Assembly (NCBI GenBank): GCA_002481545.1
Contig: DLEF01000066.1
Coordinates: forward strand, 1 to 58,865
DNA length: 58,865 nucleotides
Reading direction: 5' to 3'
Source of the DNA: Cyanobacteria bacterium UBA7753
Lineage (GTDB): Bacteria > Cyanobacteriota > Vampirovibrionia > Gastranaerophilales > Gastranaerophilaceae
Shown: piece after piece, positions 8,415 through 17,750 of the stretch
How the letters are laid out: the number at the start of each line of letters is the position of its first letter
How positions within the stretch are numbered: position 1 is the stretch's first letter
Notes under the pieces: generated by a model
What the model saw: the letters and a program-made list of their open reading frames with translations, nothing else
Told to the model about the DNA's origin: nothing
The model's database searches: none
Translations under genes and position numbers: made by a program

Positions 8415-8951
8415 CTAATCTTCAATCGGGACAGTGATAATGTATTTGTTATCAACTTTCTTTTTAGATAATTTTTGAGGTTGAGCTTTGTTTATCAATG
8501 TATATGTTTGGCTCATTTTTGTATATGATTTAACGTTGTTCTTGTCGGAATTAGCCTCTCCGCTTATTGTTATTCTGTGTCCGTCAACATCGACTTTGAT
8601 ATCTTCCGTATTTCCGTCGAACGGAGTTAAATCGACTACAAACTTGTAAGCTTCAGGTGTTCTGATAAATTCGACGGCACTTTTATGGCTGTATTCGGTG
8701 CTGTCCTTCATCATTTTATCAAAATCCGCGTTCATCCTATTTATATTGCGATACATTTGTTTGTCCATCTCATCAAATTCGTTATACGCATAAGCAGGAG
8801 AGAGAATGTAGTTCAATGCACAGTCCGCAACAACATAAAAAGCGAGGAATGAACCTACAAGGGTTGCACAAATTATTCCCGCATATTTTAACCAGCAATG
8901 TTTATGGTTATTTCCGCAATTTTTTGCTCCGTTATTTTCACATTCGCTCAT
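8415..8951 (-). CDS. Membrane-anchored Hsp20/alpha-crystallin-like protein
   Basis: 178 aa. The Cys/Asn-rich cytoplasmic head (residues 1-20) is followed by one membrane helix (about 23-45, YAGIICATLVGSFLAFYVVA). A charged linker follows (60-90), then a domain resembling Hsp20 (about 98-178: YKFVVDLTPFDGNTEDIKVD, VDGHRITISGEA, a terminal ITVPIED strand). Hsp20 proteins hold unfolding clients. The membrane tether would place the chaperone fold outside the inner membrane, which is unusual for the family. The IxI tail is replaced by ITVPIE. It is monocistronic, with AAGGAG before the ATG. Confidence 0.7.
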   Translation of the reverse strand: MSECENNGAKNCGNNHKHCWLKYAGIICATLVGSFLAFYVVADCALNYILSPAYAYNEFDEMDKQMYRNINRMNADFDKMMKDSTEYSHKSAVEFIRTPEAYKFVVDLTPFDGNTEDIKVDVDGHRITISGEANSDKNNVKSYTKMSQTYTLINKAQPQKLSKKKVDNKYIITVPIED

Positions 8952-9164
8952 AATGTACTCCTTTCTTAGACATCCTTTTATTTATATATAAGGATTTTAC
9001 GGATAAATCAATTATTCTGTTTTCTATACCTATTAGTATAATCAAAAAATTGTATTAGTGAAGCAAAATTCAACGGGCAACATCTATGCTGTACAACAAG
9101 GGGTTTTACAATTTGTCCTGTTGTTGTAAAATATGATAAGATATAATAAATAGGAGAAAAAGAG

Positions 9165-9722
9165 ATGAGAAAACGTATAACATATATATTGGGTTTGTTA
9201 GTTCTTGTAGCGGGAGTCGGATTTGCGGCTAACAATTATGTATCGGCCAATCAATCCCCTGCACCTGCAGTAATTTCGGCAGTTACATCAAACCCGCCGG
9301 CTCAAACAAAACCTGTTACAGCAGATACTCCAACTGTTCAGGAAAAAGCAAAAACTACTGCAACACCTGCTCAGACAGCAAATGTAAATTTTGTTGATCC
9401 CGTTGCGGTAGTAAAAAATCCTTCCGCTTATTTAAACAGAAAAATTCACGTATCGGCAAGATTTGATAAATTTGCAACTCTCGGGCTTGATTATAAACCT
9501 GCATACAGAAGTTCAGAAAATTATATATCATTCTTGATTTTAAGAACCGACACTTCCAAAAACATACCGTTATCGGAAATGAAATTGTTTATGAAACGTT
9601 CCGATGCTGATAAATTCATTGAATTAAAAGAAGGCGACAAAGTCCAATTTGCAGGCACTGTTTTTTCAAACGCATTGGGTGATGTTTGGGTAGACGTAGA
9701 GTCTTTGAAAAAAGTTAATTAA
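9165..9722 (+). CDS. Exported protein with OB-like C-terminal domain
   Basis: 185 aa. A signal peptide or membrane anchor spans residues 4-22 (RITYILGLLVLVAGVGFAAN) with no lipobox Cys. Residues 27-75 are a Pro/Thr/Ala linker. The C-terminal 110 residues start VDPVAVVKNPSAYLNRKI and end GDKVQFAGTVFSNALGDVWVDV, the pattern of a small OB-fold domain as in other periplasmic DUFs. RBS AGGAG lies 8 nt upstream. It is 17 bp from the GH57 gene and probably co-transcribed. The function is unknown. Confidence 0.75.
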   Translation: MRKRITYILGLLVLVAGVGFAANNYVSANQSPAPAVISAVTSNPPAQTKPVTADTPTVQEKAKTTATPAQTANVNFVDPVAVVKNPSAYLNRKIHVSARFDKFATLGLDYKPAYRSSENYISFLILRTDTSKNIPLSEMKLFMKRSDADKFIELKEGDKVQFAGTVFSNALGDVWVDVESLKKVN

Positions 9723-9739
9723 TAACGGAGTTAATAACG

Positions 9740-12238
9740 ATGGCTGATAAAGATATATTTTTGACAATACACGGGCATTTCTATCAACCGCCGAGGGAAA
9801 ACCCTTGGTTGGAAGCGATAGAGCTGCAGCCGAGTGCATTGCCTTGTCACGATTGGAATGAAAGAGTAAATAGGGAATGTTACTCTCCGAACTCTATATC
9901 AAAAGTCGTTAATAACAAAAATGAAGTCTTATGCTTGGTTAATAACTATGAGTATATGAGCTTTAACTTTGGTCCTACCTTGTTATCTTGGATGGAGGAG
10001 TTCGCACCTCAAGCATATGAAAGACTTATTAAAGCCGATATGAACAGTGTTCAGGCTCATAACGGGCATGGTAACGCTATCGCGCAAGTTTATAACCATA
10101 TGATTATGCCTTTGGCAAATGAGTTGGACAAACAAACACAGGTAAAATGGGGCATTCGTGATTTTGAATACAGATTCGGACGTAAGCCTGAAGGTATGTG
10201 GCTTGCGGAAACAGCTTGCGATGATGATACATTGAGAGTCCTCGCGGAAAACGGGATTAAGTTTACCATATTATCCCCGTTCCAAGCAAAAAGCGTAAAA
10301 CCTTTGAACGCTCCCGATAACTCTTGGCAGGATGTAAGCTGGGGCAATATTGATCCTGCAAGGTCTTACAGATATTATATAAAATCTGCTCCTGATAAGT
10401 ATATTGATTTATTCTTCTATGACGGCTCTATTTCTAAATCAGTCGCATTTGACGAACTGTTGAGAGACGGAAACAAATTCATAGGCAGGTTGGAAGACGG
10501 TATTAACTATTCAAGAAATTATCCGCAATTGGTAAACATTGCAACCGATGGCGAAAGCTACGGTCACCATACAAAATTTGGTGATATGGCAATGGCTTAT
10601 ATTATAGCTATGAAGATAAAAGATTCTCCGTTTACCATTACAAATTATGCGGAATATTTGGACAAATACAGAAGTGATTGGCAAGTTGATATCAAAGATG
10701 TATCTTCTTGGAGTTGTTCTCACGGTGTCGGACGTTGGAAAGAAGATTGCGGATGTTCGACAGGCGGGCATGCCGGTTGGAACCAAAAATGGAGAGCTCC
10801 TTTGAGAGATGCAATGGATTATTTAAGAGATGCCGTCACTCCGTTGTTTGAAGAATTCGGTAAAAAGTATTTTAAAAATCCGCTTGAGGCAAGATATAAC
10901 TATATTGACGTTATTTTGGACAGAAGTTTTGTAAATGTTCAAAAATTTCAGAAAAAATATTTCTTACCTGATTTGTCTGATGATGACAAAGTAAGAGCAA
11001 TGAAACTCTTGGAAATCCAAAGACAGGCAATGTTGATGTATACAAGCTGCGGATGGTTCTTCTGTGAGATATCGGGACTTGAGACTGTTCAGATTATGAA
11101 GTATGCGGCAAGGGTAATGCAGCTTGCCAAAGAGTTTACCGATATAGACTATGAAACCAAGTATTTGGAAATATTATCCAAAGCAAAGAGTAATTATGCC
11201 GAACTCGGAACGGGTAAAGATATTTATGAAAGATTTGTAAAACCTTCCGTTATTACGGAGAAACAGATTGTATCACTTTGGGCTGTATCATCTTTATATC
11301 AGGATGTTGATGAAGAAGAAGATGTATATTGTTACAGTATTGAGAAAAAATCTTATAAAAAGGTTCAGAAAGGCGATTCTCAGTTTGTAGTCGGGAATGT
11401 TGTCGTACAATCGAGAGTAACCTTGGAAAAGCACAACTTGAGTTATGCACTTCTTCAATATTCGGGCGGAGATTTCCACTGTGCAATAAAAGAATATGAT
11501 GATGATTTTGAAGATAAGCAGAAAGAACTCATAAGAAATTACATGCTTAATCCGTTGACGGAGATTATTCGTTCTTTGGATTCGTATTTCGGACAAGAGT
11601 ACTTCACTCTCAAGGATATCTTTATTGAAGAACGTCGTAAAATCTTGCAAATCCTTATGAAAGAGAGAATACATGAGTTCTCTAATACTTATGAGTATAT
11701 TTATAACGAAGGTAAAAGCTCTGTTATGCACTTCCAAGCTCTCGGGCTTGATATACCTGACGAGTTTAAGATTGCGGCACAATATACGCTGACAAAGAAA
11801 TTCAATGAATTATTCACAAGTTCAAACGGGTTTATAGATGAAGATGTTATCCAAACCGCAAGTGACATCAATTTTGACGCTAAGAAAATAGGGATAAAAC
11901 TGGATAAAACTCCTACAAGTAAGATATTCAGTAAGAAAATAACCCAGAATGTTGGCAGACTTGTATACAGCTTGGAATATCAACAGGCGGAAGTAACACT
12001 TGATTTGTTGGATATGATGGATAAATTAGAAATAGATGTTAATATAACGGATGCGCAGAGTTTGTTCTATACAAAAGTTGTTGCTAAATTTAACGACATG
12101 ATTGAGCATATATCATGTACATCGGATAAAACATTCATGGAACAGTTGTTTAGTATTGCCGAACGTTTGAACATAAACGTTGATTATTATAAAAACATCA
12201 TGGATAAAACCTTATTAGAGAAAAAACTTCTTAAATAA
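9740..12238 (+). CDS. Glycoside hydrolase family 57 protein with DUF3536
   Basis: 832 aa, cytoplasmic (no signal). GH57 enzymes act on alpha-glucans (amylase, branching or pullulanase types) by a retaining mechanism. The (beta/alpha)7 barrel is at residues 1-340: HGHFYQPPRENPW is conserved region 1, EGMWLAETA (about 155) carries the candidate nucleophile Glu, and IATDGESYGHH (about 265-275) carries the acid Asp. The remainder is the long helical DUF3536 domain typical of cyanobacterial and deep-branching GH57 proteins. The exact substrate is not known. It sits 17 bp after the OB-like protein, which suggests a two-gene unit, perhaps for glycogen turnover. Confidence 0.9.
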   Translation: MADKDIFLTIHGHFYQPPRENPWLEAIELQPSALPCHDWNERVNRECYSPNSISKVVNNKNEVLCLVNNYEYMSFNFGPTLLSWMEEFAPQAYERLIKADMNSVQAHNGHGNAIAQVYNHMIMPLANELDKQTQVKWGIRDFEYRFGRKPEGMWLAETACDDDTLRVLAENGIKFTILSPFQAKSVKPLNAPDNSWQDVSWGNIDPARSYRYYIKSAPDKYIDLFFYDGSISKSVAFDELLRDGNKFIGRLEDGINYSRNYPQLVNIATDGESYGHHTKFGDMAMAYIIAMKIKDSPFTITNYAEYLDKYRSDWQVDIKDVSSWSCSHGVGRWKEDCGCSTGGHAGWNQKWRAPLRDAMDYLRDAVTPLFEEFGKKYFKNPLEARYNYIDVILDRSFVNVQKFQKKYFLPDLSDDDKVRAMKLLEIQRQAMLMYTSCGWFFCEISGLETVQIMKYAARVMQLAKEFTDIDYETKYLEILSKAKSNYAELGTGKDIYERFVKPSVITEKQIVSLWAVSSLYQDVDEEEDVYCYSIEKKSYKKVQKGDSQFVVGNVVVQSRVTLEKHNLSYALLQYSGGDFHCAIKEYDDDFEDKQKELIRNYMLNPLTEIIRSLDSYFGQEYFTLKDIFIEERRKILQILMKERIHEFSNTYEYIYNEGKSSVMHFQALGLDIPDEFKIAAQYTLTKKFNELFTSSNGFIDEDVIQTASDINFDAKKIGIKLDKTPTSKIFSKKITQNVGRLVYSLEYQQAEVTLDLLDMMDKLEIDVNITDAQSLFYTKVVAKFNDMIEHISCTSDKTFMEQLFSIAERLNINVDYYKNIMDKTLLEKKLLK

Positions 12239-12561
12239 TAACAAAAGCATGCTTTTTCTTGAAAATACAGGCATGTTTTGCTTCTTGTACCCCCGATTGT
12301 TTAAGAAAAAATGAATATATTTCAACTTTTATTAACAATTGTAAAGCTTACACTTGTCGAAATCCGAAAAATATTATATAATCAGTTAACGCATTCAAAT
12401 ATTGAATTACAGACTTAGAGATTGAGGTGTGAAAAAATTAATATTGTGTATTTAATGTAACGATAAAGTGTAATTTTGTAACAAAATAGCAATTTTTGTT
12501 AATCAGAACACTTTTTATATAAGAATGGTTGTGTAACTATTACAAAACGGAAGGTTAAAAT
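12239..12561. other. Intergenic region with promoter of the FKG gene
   Basis: No gene is seen. Just after GH57 there is an imperfect GCATG/CATGC hairpin that may end that transcript. The rest is AT-rich and holds a sigma-70 promoter at 12354-12382 and a 180-nt leader. The leader has TTGTAAC/GTTACAA-like words (near 12476 and 12534) but no convincing terminator or leader peptide. Confidence 0.6.
12354..12382 (+). promoter_or_regulatory. Sigma-70 promoter for the first FKG gene
   Basis: TTGTCG (12354-12359), 17-bp spacer, TATAAT (12377-12382). The transcript would carry a leader of about 170 nt. Confidence 0.7.
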
Positions 12562-14637
12562 TTGAAAATCAACTCTATTAACACTGCAAACTATGCAAAC
12601 AACACTAAGGCTAATAACCGTAATGCAAAGAAAAATAATAATCCTAATTTCAAAGGTTTGATGGATTTTCCCGGAACAGCTATGAACTTAATTGAAAAAG
12701 GCGGATTTGTAGCGTCTTTCTTAGTACAAGATACATTAGGCATGACCGTTCCTCGTACTCTTACAGGTACAGTTCGTGGTGTTGATGAAGACAGAATCCA
12801 AGCAACAAAAAATTATTATAAAGCAAAACTTTTATTCCAAAAACCTAAAAAGGAAGATGAAGAAAAAAGATTACATTTAAAAGATTTGAACTTCAAAGAA
12901 GGTGCAGAAGTCGGTATCAGAGAAGGTTTATCAGGACCTTTGATGATGTTCACTCCTATCCTTGTTTTGCTTGCAGGTAAAAAATTCGTAGGTAAATCAT
13001 CTTATACAAATTCAAGTTTGATTAGACGTCTTGGCAAGAATATGAAAGAAGTTGTTTCTTCAACTCAACATGACAGTGTTGATTCATTGAAAAAAGATTT
13101 CTACAGAAAAAATCTTACAAAGATGGTAAAGGAAACAACAGGTTCTGCAAATGCAGAAGCTGAAAACAATTTCGTTAACAGTGCAATGCAATCAATGGCT
13201 CGTATAGATAAGCTTGATGCAATGAAAGCTAAAATTCCTTTCTATAATATTCCAAAAAAACACAGAGTTTCTAAATTGCAAAAACAAACTCAAAGCAATC
13301 TTGTACAAAGTTTCAATGATTTCCATAAAGAAAATTCAAACAATTATGATTTATTGAATAACGTATCATTAGACGGTGCAACTTATAAAACAGGTGAAAC
13401 GATTGACGCTATCAGAGCTTATTCAAAAGATGTTTTGAATGGTAAAAAAGCAGAAGATGTAACAGAAAAATACGTTGATAATGTTAAGACAAAATCAGTT
13501 GTAGGCAGAATGCTTGTAAACGCTGCAGCTGCAGTTTCAACAATCGGTTCTTTGTCAATTGTTCCAAAACTTTATAAATTAGTTAACCCGGTTCCTCCGG
13601 GAGCTTTAGGCGATCCTAAGACTGCTGATGCTAAAGCATCAGCAACAGCTCAAAATAATACAAAGGCTGCTGATGACAATAAAGATGCTAAAAACAACAA
13701 CGGCAATGTATCATTCAAAGGCGGAAAGTTATCTTTAGCTGATAAAGCTGCTAAAACATTTGAATTTGACGGTCATAACTTGACTAAGACTTTGATGTTG
13801 TCATTGTCTGCAGTAGGTTTGTTAACTCCTCGTGTAGCAACAGCCGCAAAACGAGCTCCTGAAGATCCTGTAACCAAGAAAAAAGATTATTCTGAAATTC
13901 CAGAAATCGTTACAAGGGATGTAACATCAACGGTAGCCGTAACATGTGCAGTTCCTGTTATATCAGATGCAATCTTTAATGCTTCTCAAAAGAAATTAGG
14001 ATTTGTTTTAACAAATGAAAAGAAAAACTTCTTAGGCTTAAGACCTAGTTACGGTTCAAGCAGTATAGAACAAATTTACGGTAATCTTGATAATGAAGCT
14101 AAATTGAAAACATTCGGCGATTTTATTAATGAAAGAGAAGGCAACTTAGCAAAAATCTTTAGTAAAGATAAAAATGCTAATAAAGTATTCAAAGACAATG
14201 GTCTTGACTTAAAAGAACTTGCAAAAGGTGACAGAAAAGATGCTAACAAAGCAATCATCGACAAAATTGCAAACAAAGATTTCGCTAAGACTTTGGCAGA
14301 TTCTTTGAAACCTGTAAACGGTAAAGTAAACGGTATCCTCAAACGTGCTCGTTCTTTGAGTTCAACTCCGTCATTCTTGTCAACTGTACTCTTTGTACCG
14401 GTATTCTTGGGTGTTGTTCTTCCTAAGATTGTATACGGAATGACTGCAAAACGTCATAAAAAAATGGAAGCTGAAGATATGGCTTATGTAACAGGTCAAG
14501 CAAAGAAAGCTGAACAAGCTCAACCAGCTCCTGCTAATCAAAACAATGCAGCTCAAAAAACATCTGCTGTTGATTATTCAAAGCTTAACTCAAACTTCAA
14601 AGGTACAGCTTTAGATTCAATGAAACATTCAGCATAG
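12562..14637 (+). CDS. FKG-motif membrane protein, first paralogue
   Basis: 691 aa from TTG, with GGAAGG 8 nt upstream. The Asn/Lys-rich, disordered N-terminus leads to PNFKGLMDFPG (residues 28-38). Short hydrophobic segments follow at about 130-150, 315-335, 410-430 and 610-635, with a final membrane helix TVLFVPVFLGVVLPKIVYGM. The FKG motif occurs twice more (VSFKGGKL near 385, NSNFKGTALDS near 680). It shares N-terminal layout (xxFKG, then 'P-RT' segment, final GVVLPK/GILLPK helix) with the gene at 53486-55156. Both look lineage-specific. The function is unknown; a membrane or envelope role is inferred. Confidence 0.75.
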   Translation: MKINSINTANYANNTKANNRNAKKNNNPNFKGLMDFPGTAMNLIEKGGFVASFLVQDTLGMTVPRTLTGTVRGVDEDRIQATKNYYKAKLLFQKPKKEDEEKRLHLKDLNFKEGAEVGIREGLSGPLMMFTPILVLLAGKKFVGKSSYTNSSLIRRLGKNMKEVVSSTQHDSVDSLKKDFYRKNLTKMVKETTGSANAEAENNFVNSAMQSMARIDKLDAMKAKIPFYNIPKKHRVSKLQKQTQSNLVQSFNDFHKENSNNYDLLNNVSLDGATYKTGETIDAIRAYSKDVLNGKKAEDVTEKYVDNVKTKSVVGRMLVNAAAAVSTIGSLSIVPKLYKLVNPVPPGALGDPKTADAKASATAQNNTKAADDNKDAKNNNGNVSFKGGKLSLADKAAKTFEFDGHNLTKTLMLSLSAVGLLTPRVATAAKRAPEDPVTKKKDYSEIPEIVTRDVTSTVAVTCAVPVISDAIFNASQKKLGFVLTNEKKNFLGLRPSYGSSSIEQIYGNLDNEAKLKTFGDFINEREGNLAKIFSKDKNANKVFKDNGLDLKELAKGDRKDANKAIIDKIANKDFAKTLADSLKPVNGKVNGILKRARSLSSTPSFLSTVLFVPVFLGVVLPKIVYGMTAKRHKKMEAEDMAYVTGQAKKAEQAQPAPANQNNAAQKTSAVDYSKLNSNFKGTALDSMKHSA

Positions 14638-14692
14638 GAAACGGACTTGAACGTTATAAAATGGTGAAGCAACAGTAGATACTGTTAAGCCT

Positions 14693-14757
14693 GTCATTCT
14701 GAACTCGTTTCAGAATCTCAAAAGAAATTAAAGATTCTGAAATAAATTCAGCATGAC
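14693..14757. repeat. Palindromic repeat family R1, copy 3
   Basis: GTCATTCTGAACTCGTTTCAG ... GATTCTGAAATAAATTCAGC.ATGAC, between two convergent genes. It could act as a transcription end for both, but it has no T-run. Confidence 0.85.
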
Positions 14758-14769
14758 GCATCGTAATTG

Positions 14770-15540
14770 TTACTTGCTCTGACTCTCTTCTATTCCCTTT
14801 CCGAAGATTGCAAAGTCATATTTGACGGGATCATCTTTATTAAACTGTTTCAGTGTGTTTGTTAATTCAATGACCGCTTTCATATCGTTGCTCTTGCGGG
14901 TTAGAAGATGCATTTCTCTTGATAGTCTTGCAACGTGAACATCAAGAGGTATTCTTAAATCCGATTTCGGCATAAAATTCCAGATGCCTAAATCTACTGC
15001 GGATTTTCTTACCATCCAACGCAGGAACATGTTTACCCTCTTCATTGCGCCTCCCTTATCGGGATTAGGTATAAGGTGGTAAAACCCTTGTCCCATGCCT
15101 GCCTTTACGTTTGAGTAAAAATAATCTTTGACTATTTTATACATTTGGTCTACGGATTTGTCTTTTCCGTATCCGTATTCAAACAGTTCGGATAGTCCGT
15201 TTGATGTTGTATAGAGTTTTGATAATATTTTTAAGAACTCTAAAATGTCGTCGGCTTTAGAGAATCTGTAGTTAAAATTTGTTTCTGTGATTATTGAAAA
15301 ATCGCCGTTTTTTATGTAGTTTGCGGGTTCCCCATTTGTGTAATCGAAGAAATCTTTTAGTTTTGCGATAAACAGTTTTCTGTTCCCGTAGGCAAAAACA
15401 GAGGCTATAAAGCCAGCGAGCTCTATATCTTGTTTATCTTTATATAAATGCGGAAACTGTACGGGATCATCTTTGATGAAATCGACCGTTTCGTATTTTT
15501 CCGCTAAGTTGTCCAATTCGGTTTTTGTAATCATAACCAT
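14770..15540 (-). CDS. TIGR02757 (DUF2400) family protein
   Basis: 256 aa. The family is recognised from its segments LAGFIASVFAYGNRKLFIAK, RVNMFLRWMVRKSAVDLGIW and RIPLDVHVARLSREM, and the C-terminal DPVKYDFAIFGKGI. The fold resembles helix-hairpin-helix DNA glycosylases, but the activity is not established. Either Met1 or Met3 could be the start; no clear RBS decides it. It lies 32 bp after tadA, in the same direction. Confidence 0.85.
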   Translation of the reverse strand: MVMITKTELDNLAEKYETVDFIKDDPVQFPHLYKDKQDIELAGFIASVFAYGNRKLFIAKLKDFFDYTNGEPANYIKNGDFSIITETNFNYRFSKADDILEFLKILSKLYTTSNGLSELFEYGYGKDKSVDQMYKIVKDYFYSNVKAGMGQGFYHLIPNPDKGGAMKRVNMFLRWMVRKSAVDLGIWNFMPKSDLRIPLDVHVARLSREMHLLTRKSNDMKAVIELTNTLKQFNKDDPVKYDFAIFGKGIEESQSK

Positions 15541-15572
15541 ACAATAAAATGAGCAATTGTTTATTTACTCAT

Positions 15573-16028
15573 TTATCCCTCTCTTAATTTTGTAAAGAAT
15601 TTATCCAGTATTTTATCACATTTTTCTTCTTCAATCCCGCCATAGACGTGGAGTTTTGAATTAGCTGTATTTCTTAAATCCATAACTGTGCCGAGAGCTC
15701 CGCATTGTGTGTTGTAGCTCCCAAAGTACAGAGTGCGCAGACCTGATGAAATAATAGCCCAGGTGCACATAGGACAAGGCTCAAGTGTTACATACATATC
15801 GCAGTCTGTGAGTCTCCAAGTCCCTAAATGTCTTTGAGCTTCTCTTATTGCAATTATTTCTGCGTGTCCTGTTACATCCGACAATTCTTCTTTTTGGTTA
15901 TGGGCTGCCGCTATAACGACGCCGTCTTTAAGAATGGCACATCCGACGGGAACATCAAGAGAAGAGGTCTGCTTTGCCTCTCTTATTCCTCTTTTAAAAA
16001 GTTTAGTTTGCTCTTCCGAATATTCCAT
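15573..16028 (-). CDS. tadA: tRNA adenosine(34) deaminase
   Basis: 151 aa. TadA converts A34 to inosine in the tRNA-Arg(ACG) wobble position. The zinc site is complete: HAE at residues 55-57 (catalytic Glu57) and PCPMC at 84-88. The surrounding VPVGCAILKDG and GALGTVMDL strands are typical. A guanine or cytosine deaminase is the main alternative; the short length and GALGTVMDL stretch favour TadA. It lies 35 bp after the histidine kinase, same strand. Confidence 0.88.
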   Translation of the reverse strand: MEYSEEQTKLFKRGIREAKQTSSLDVPVGCAILKDGVVIAAAHNQKEELSDVTGHAEIIAIREAQRHLGTWRLTDCDMYVTLEPCPMCTWAIISSGLRTLYFGSYNTQCGALGTVMDLRNTANSKLHVYGGIEEEKCDKILDKFFTKLREG

Positions 16029-16063
16029 TTCTTAATCCTTACGACAATCCGTTTATTCTACCC

Positions 16064-17749
16064 CTACCCTTGCTCCTCTGCCTTTGGCATAAAGAGAGTG
16101 ACAACAAATCCCCAATCCGTATCGGAGTGGAGTTGTATATGTCCGCCCATTGTTTCGACAAGCCCTTTTACAATGAACAAGCCGAGTCCTGTTCCTCTTG
16201 TTGTTCTTGTCGTTGAGTCGTCCAGTCTTGTGAATTTATCAAACAATGTTTTTAATTTATCCTTTGGTATCATAGGGCATTTATTTTTGACGACTATTTT
16301 TATGTGTTTATCATCAAAGTTTTCCGCAGAGATTTCTATATCGGTATCTTCATCGGCATATTTTACGGCATTGCCCATAAGGTTGATTATAATTTGCTCA
16401 AATCTGTCTCTGTCTGCGAGGATTAGAGGCATATCTTCCGGGATATTGTTTATAATCGTTCTGCTTCCGATATTCTTTACAAGAAGAAGTGCATCTTCGA
16501 CTACTTCCGGCACACTAATCGGCTCAATATCCATTTTTAGGGTTGAGCCTTCTATATCAGGGATTACAAGCAAATCTTCAACCATTCTTTTGAGTCGTTC
16601 CGCTTGACGTTTTATGACTTTCAGAGATTTTTGTTTTGTCTCTTCGTCTATTGTAATATCCTGTCTTAACAATCTTGAGGTATAGCCTTGAATGCTTGTT
16701 AAAGGCGTTCTGAATTCGTGGCTTACCGTGTCTATCATATTTGAGCGAAACTCGTTCAATTCCGCAAGTTCTTTGTTTGATTTTTGGAGTTTCCTGTATG
16801 ATTTATGGATTTGGTTTGCCATACGGTTAAACTCATAGGCAAGGAATATAATTTCATACGGCGTAAATATATGTGTAATCAACCTTATGCGTCGTTTGTA
16901 GTTTCCTTTTGACAAAGCGATGATTGCTTTAAAAAGTTGTCTGATGTTGATATACAGGTATGAAATATATAACCCGACGAAGAACAGAACCGCGAATGCT
17001 GAAGCTAACAGAGCCATAATTATCTTCATTCTGCCGTAATCAATGGAATTTTTCGTTACTTCTTTAGGTGTTGATACGATAATCAACATATCGGGATTTG
17101 TCTTTTTGATGTAGACAAACGGCTGGTTTTTGCGTTTTCCGTATATTACTGCTTTGTTCGGTTCAAGTTCTTTAGGCAATTGTTTGGTGCATTTTTTATA
17201 GACGCTCTTATTGTAGTTATAGGAGGTCATCAGTTTTCTTTCGTCATTGAAAACATATATTTGTCGGTTTTCCGATCCTATGGAATTAAACATGTTTTGT
17301 TTAATTTTTTCTATATCGACTATTGCGCAGAGGTATTTTCCGTTTTTCAACTGCGGACCGAGTATAGCTGCCTCTTTTCCTCTTATTGATTTTCTGTATG
17401 CGATATATTGTTCTTTAGAATTTAAGATTACTATATCGTCATATATTGAAGAACCTGTTTTTATTTTATTCAGATATGCTTTTTTTGACGATACGGTCGG
17501 AAAATAATCCAGTGTTACCGATACTTGGCGCAGTTCGTGATTGATTGACTCTATATATACATCAATACTGTCTGAAACAGAGTTTGCAACTATTTGCCCT
17601 ATTTCACAAAGCTGTGCTCTTACGGAGTGTTGGTTAATATTGTTAACTACAAACCCGCAAATGGTCAAAGTAATAACGACAGAAAGTATGCTGACTATAA
17701 TAATTTGTTCAACAATTTTCAGACGTTTAACGTTTTTTACGACTTTCAT
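16064..17749 (-). CDS. Membrane sensor histidine kinase
   Basis: 561 aa. TM1 is at residues 13-35, followed by an extracytoplasmic sensor domain of about 205 residues (PDC-like by length), TM2 at about 244-268 and a HAMP linker at 270-325. HisKA carries DTVSHEFRTPLTS with the phospho-His near 343. The ATPase domain has the N box (IIINLMGNAVKYADED) and the G2 box (RGTGLGLFIVKG). All catalytic boxes are intact. It starts 1 nt after the response regulator stop, so the two form one pair. The signal is unknown. Confidence 0.93.
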   Translation of the reverse strand: MKVVKNVKRLKIVEQIIIVSILSVVITLTICGFVVNNINQHSVRAQLCEIGQIVANSVSDSIDVYIESINHELRQVSVTLDYFPTVSSKKAYLNKIKTGSSIYDDIVILNSKEQYIAYRKSIRGKEAAILGPQLKNGKYLCAIVDIEKIKQNMFNSIGSENRQIYVFNDERKLMTSYNYNKSVYKKCTKQLPKELEPNKAVIYGKRKNQPFVYIKKTNPDMLIIVSTPKEVTKNSIDYGRMKIIMALLASAFAVLFFVGLYISYLYINIRQLFKAIIALSKGNYKRRIRLITHIFTPYEIIFLAYEFNRMANQIHKSYRKLQKSNKELAELNEFRSNMIDTVSHEFRTPLTSIQGYTSRLLRQDITIDEETKQKSLKVIKRQAERLKRMVEDLLVIPDIEGSTLKMDIEPISVPEVVEDALLLVKNIGSRTIINNIPEDMPLILADRDRFEQIIINLMGNAVKYADEDTDIEISAENFDDKHIKIVVKNKCPMIPKDKLKTLFDKFTRLDDSTTRTTRGTGLGLFIVKGLVETMGGHIQLHSDTDWGFVVTLFMPKAEEQG

Positions 17750-17750
17750 A

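Noticed and set aside
15828..16607. 259-aa plus-strand ORF over tadA and the kinase
   Set aside because: Antisense to two genes with complete catalytic motifs.
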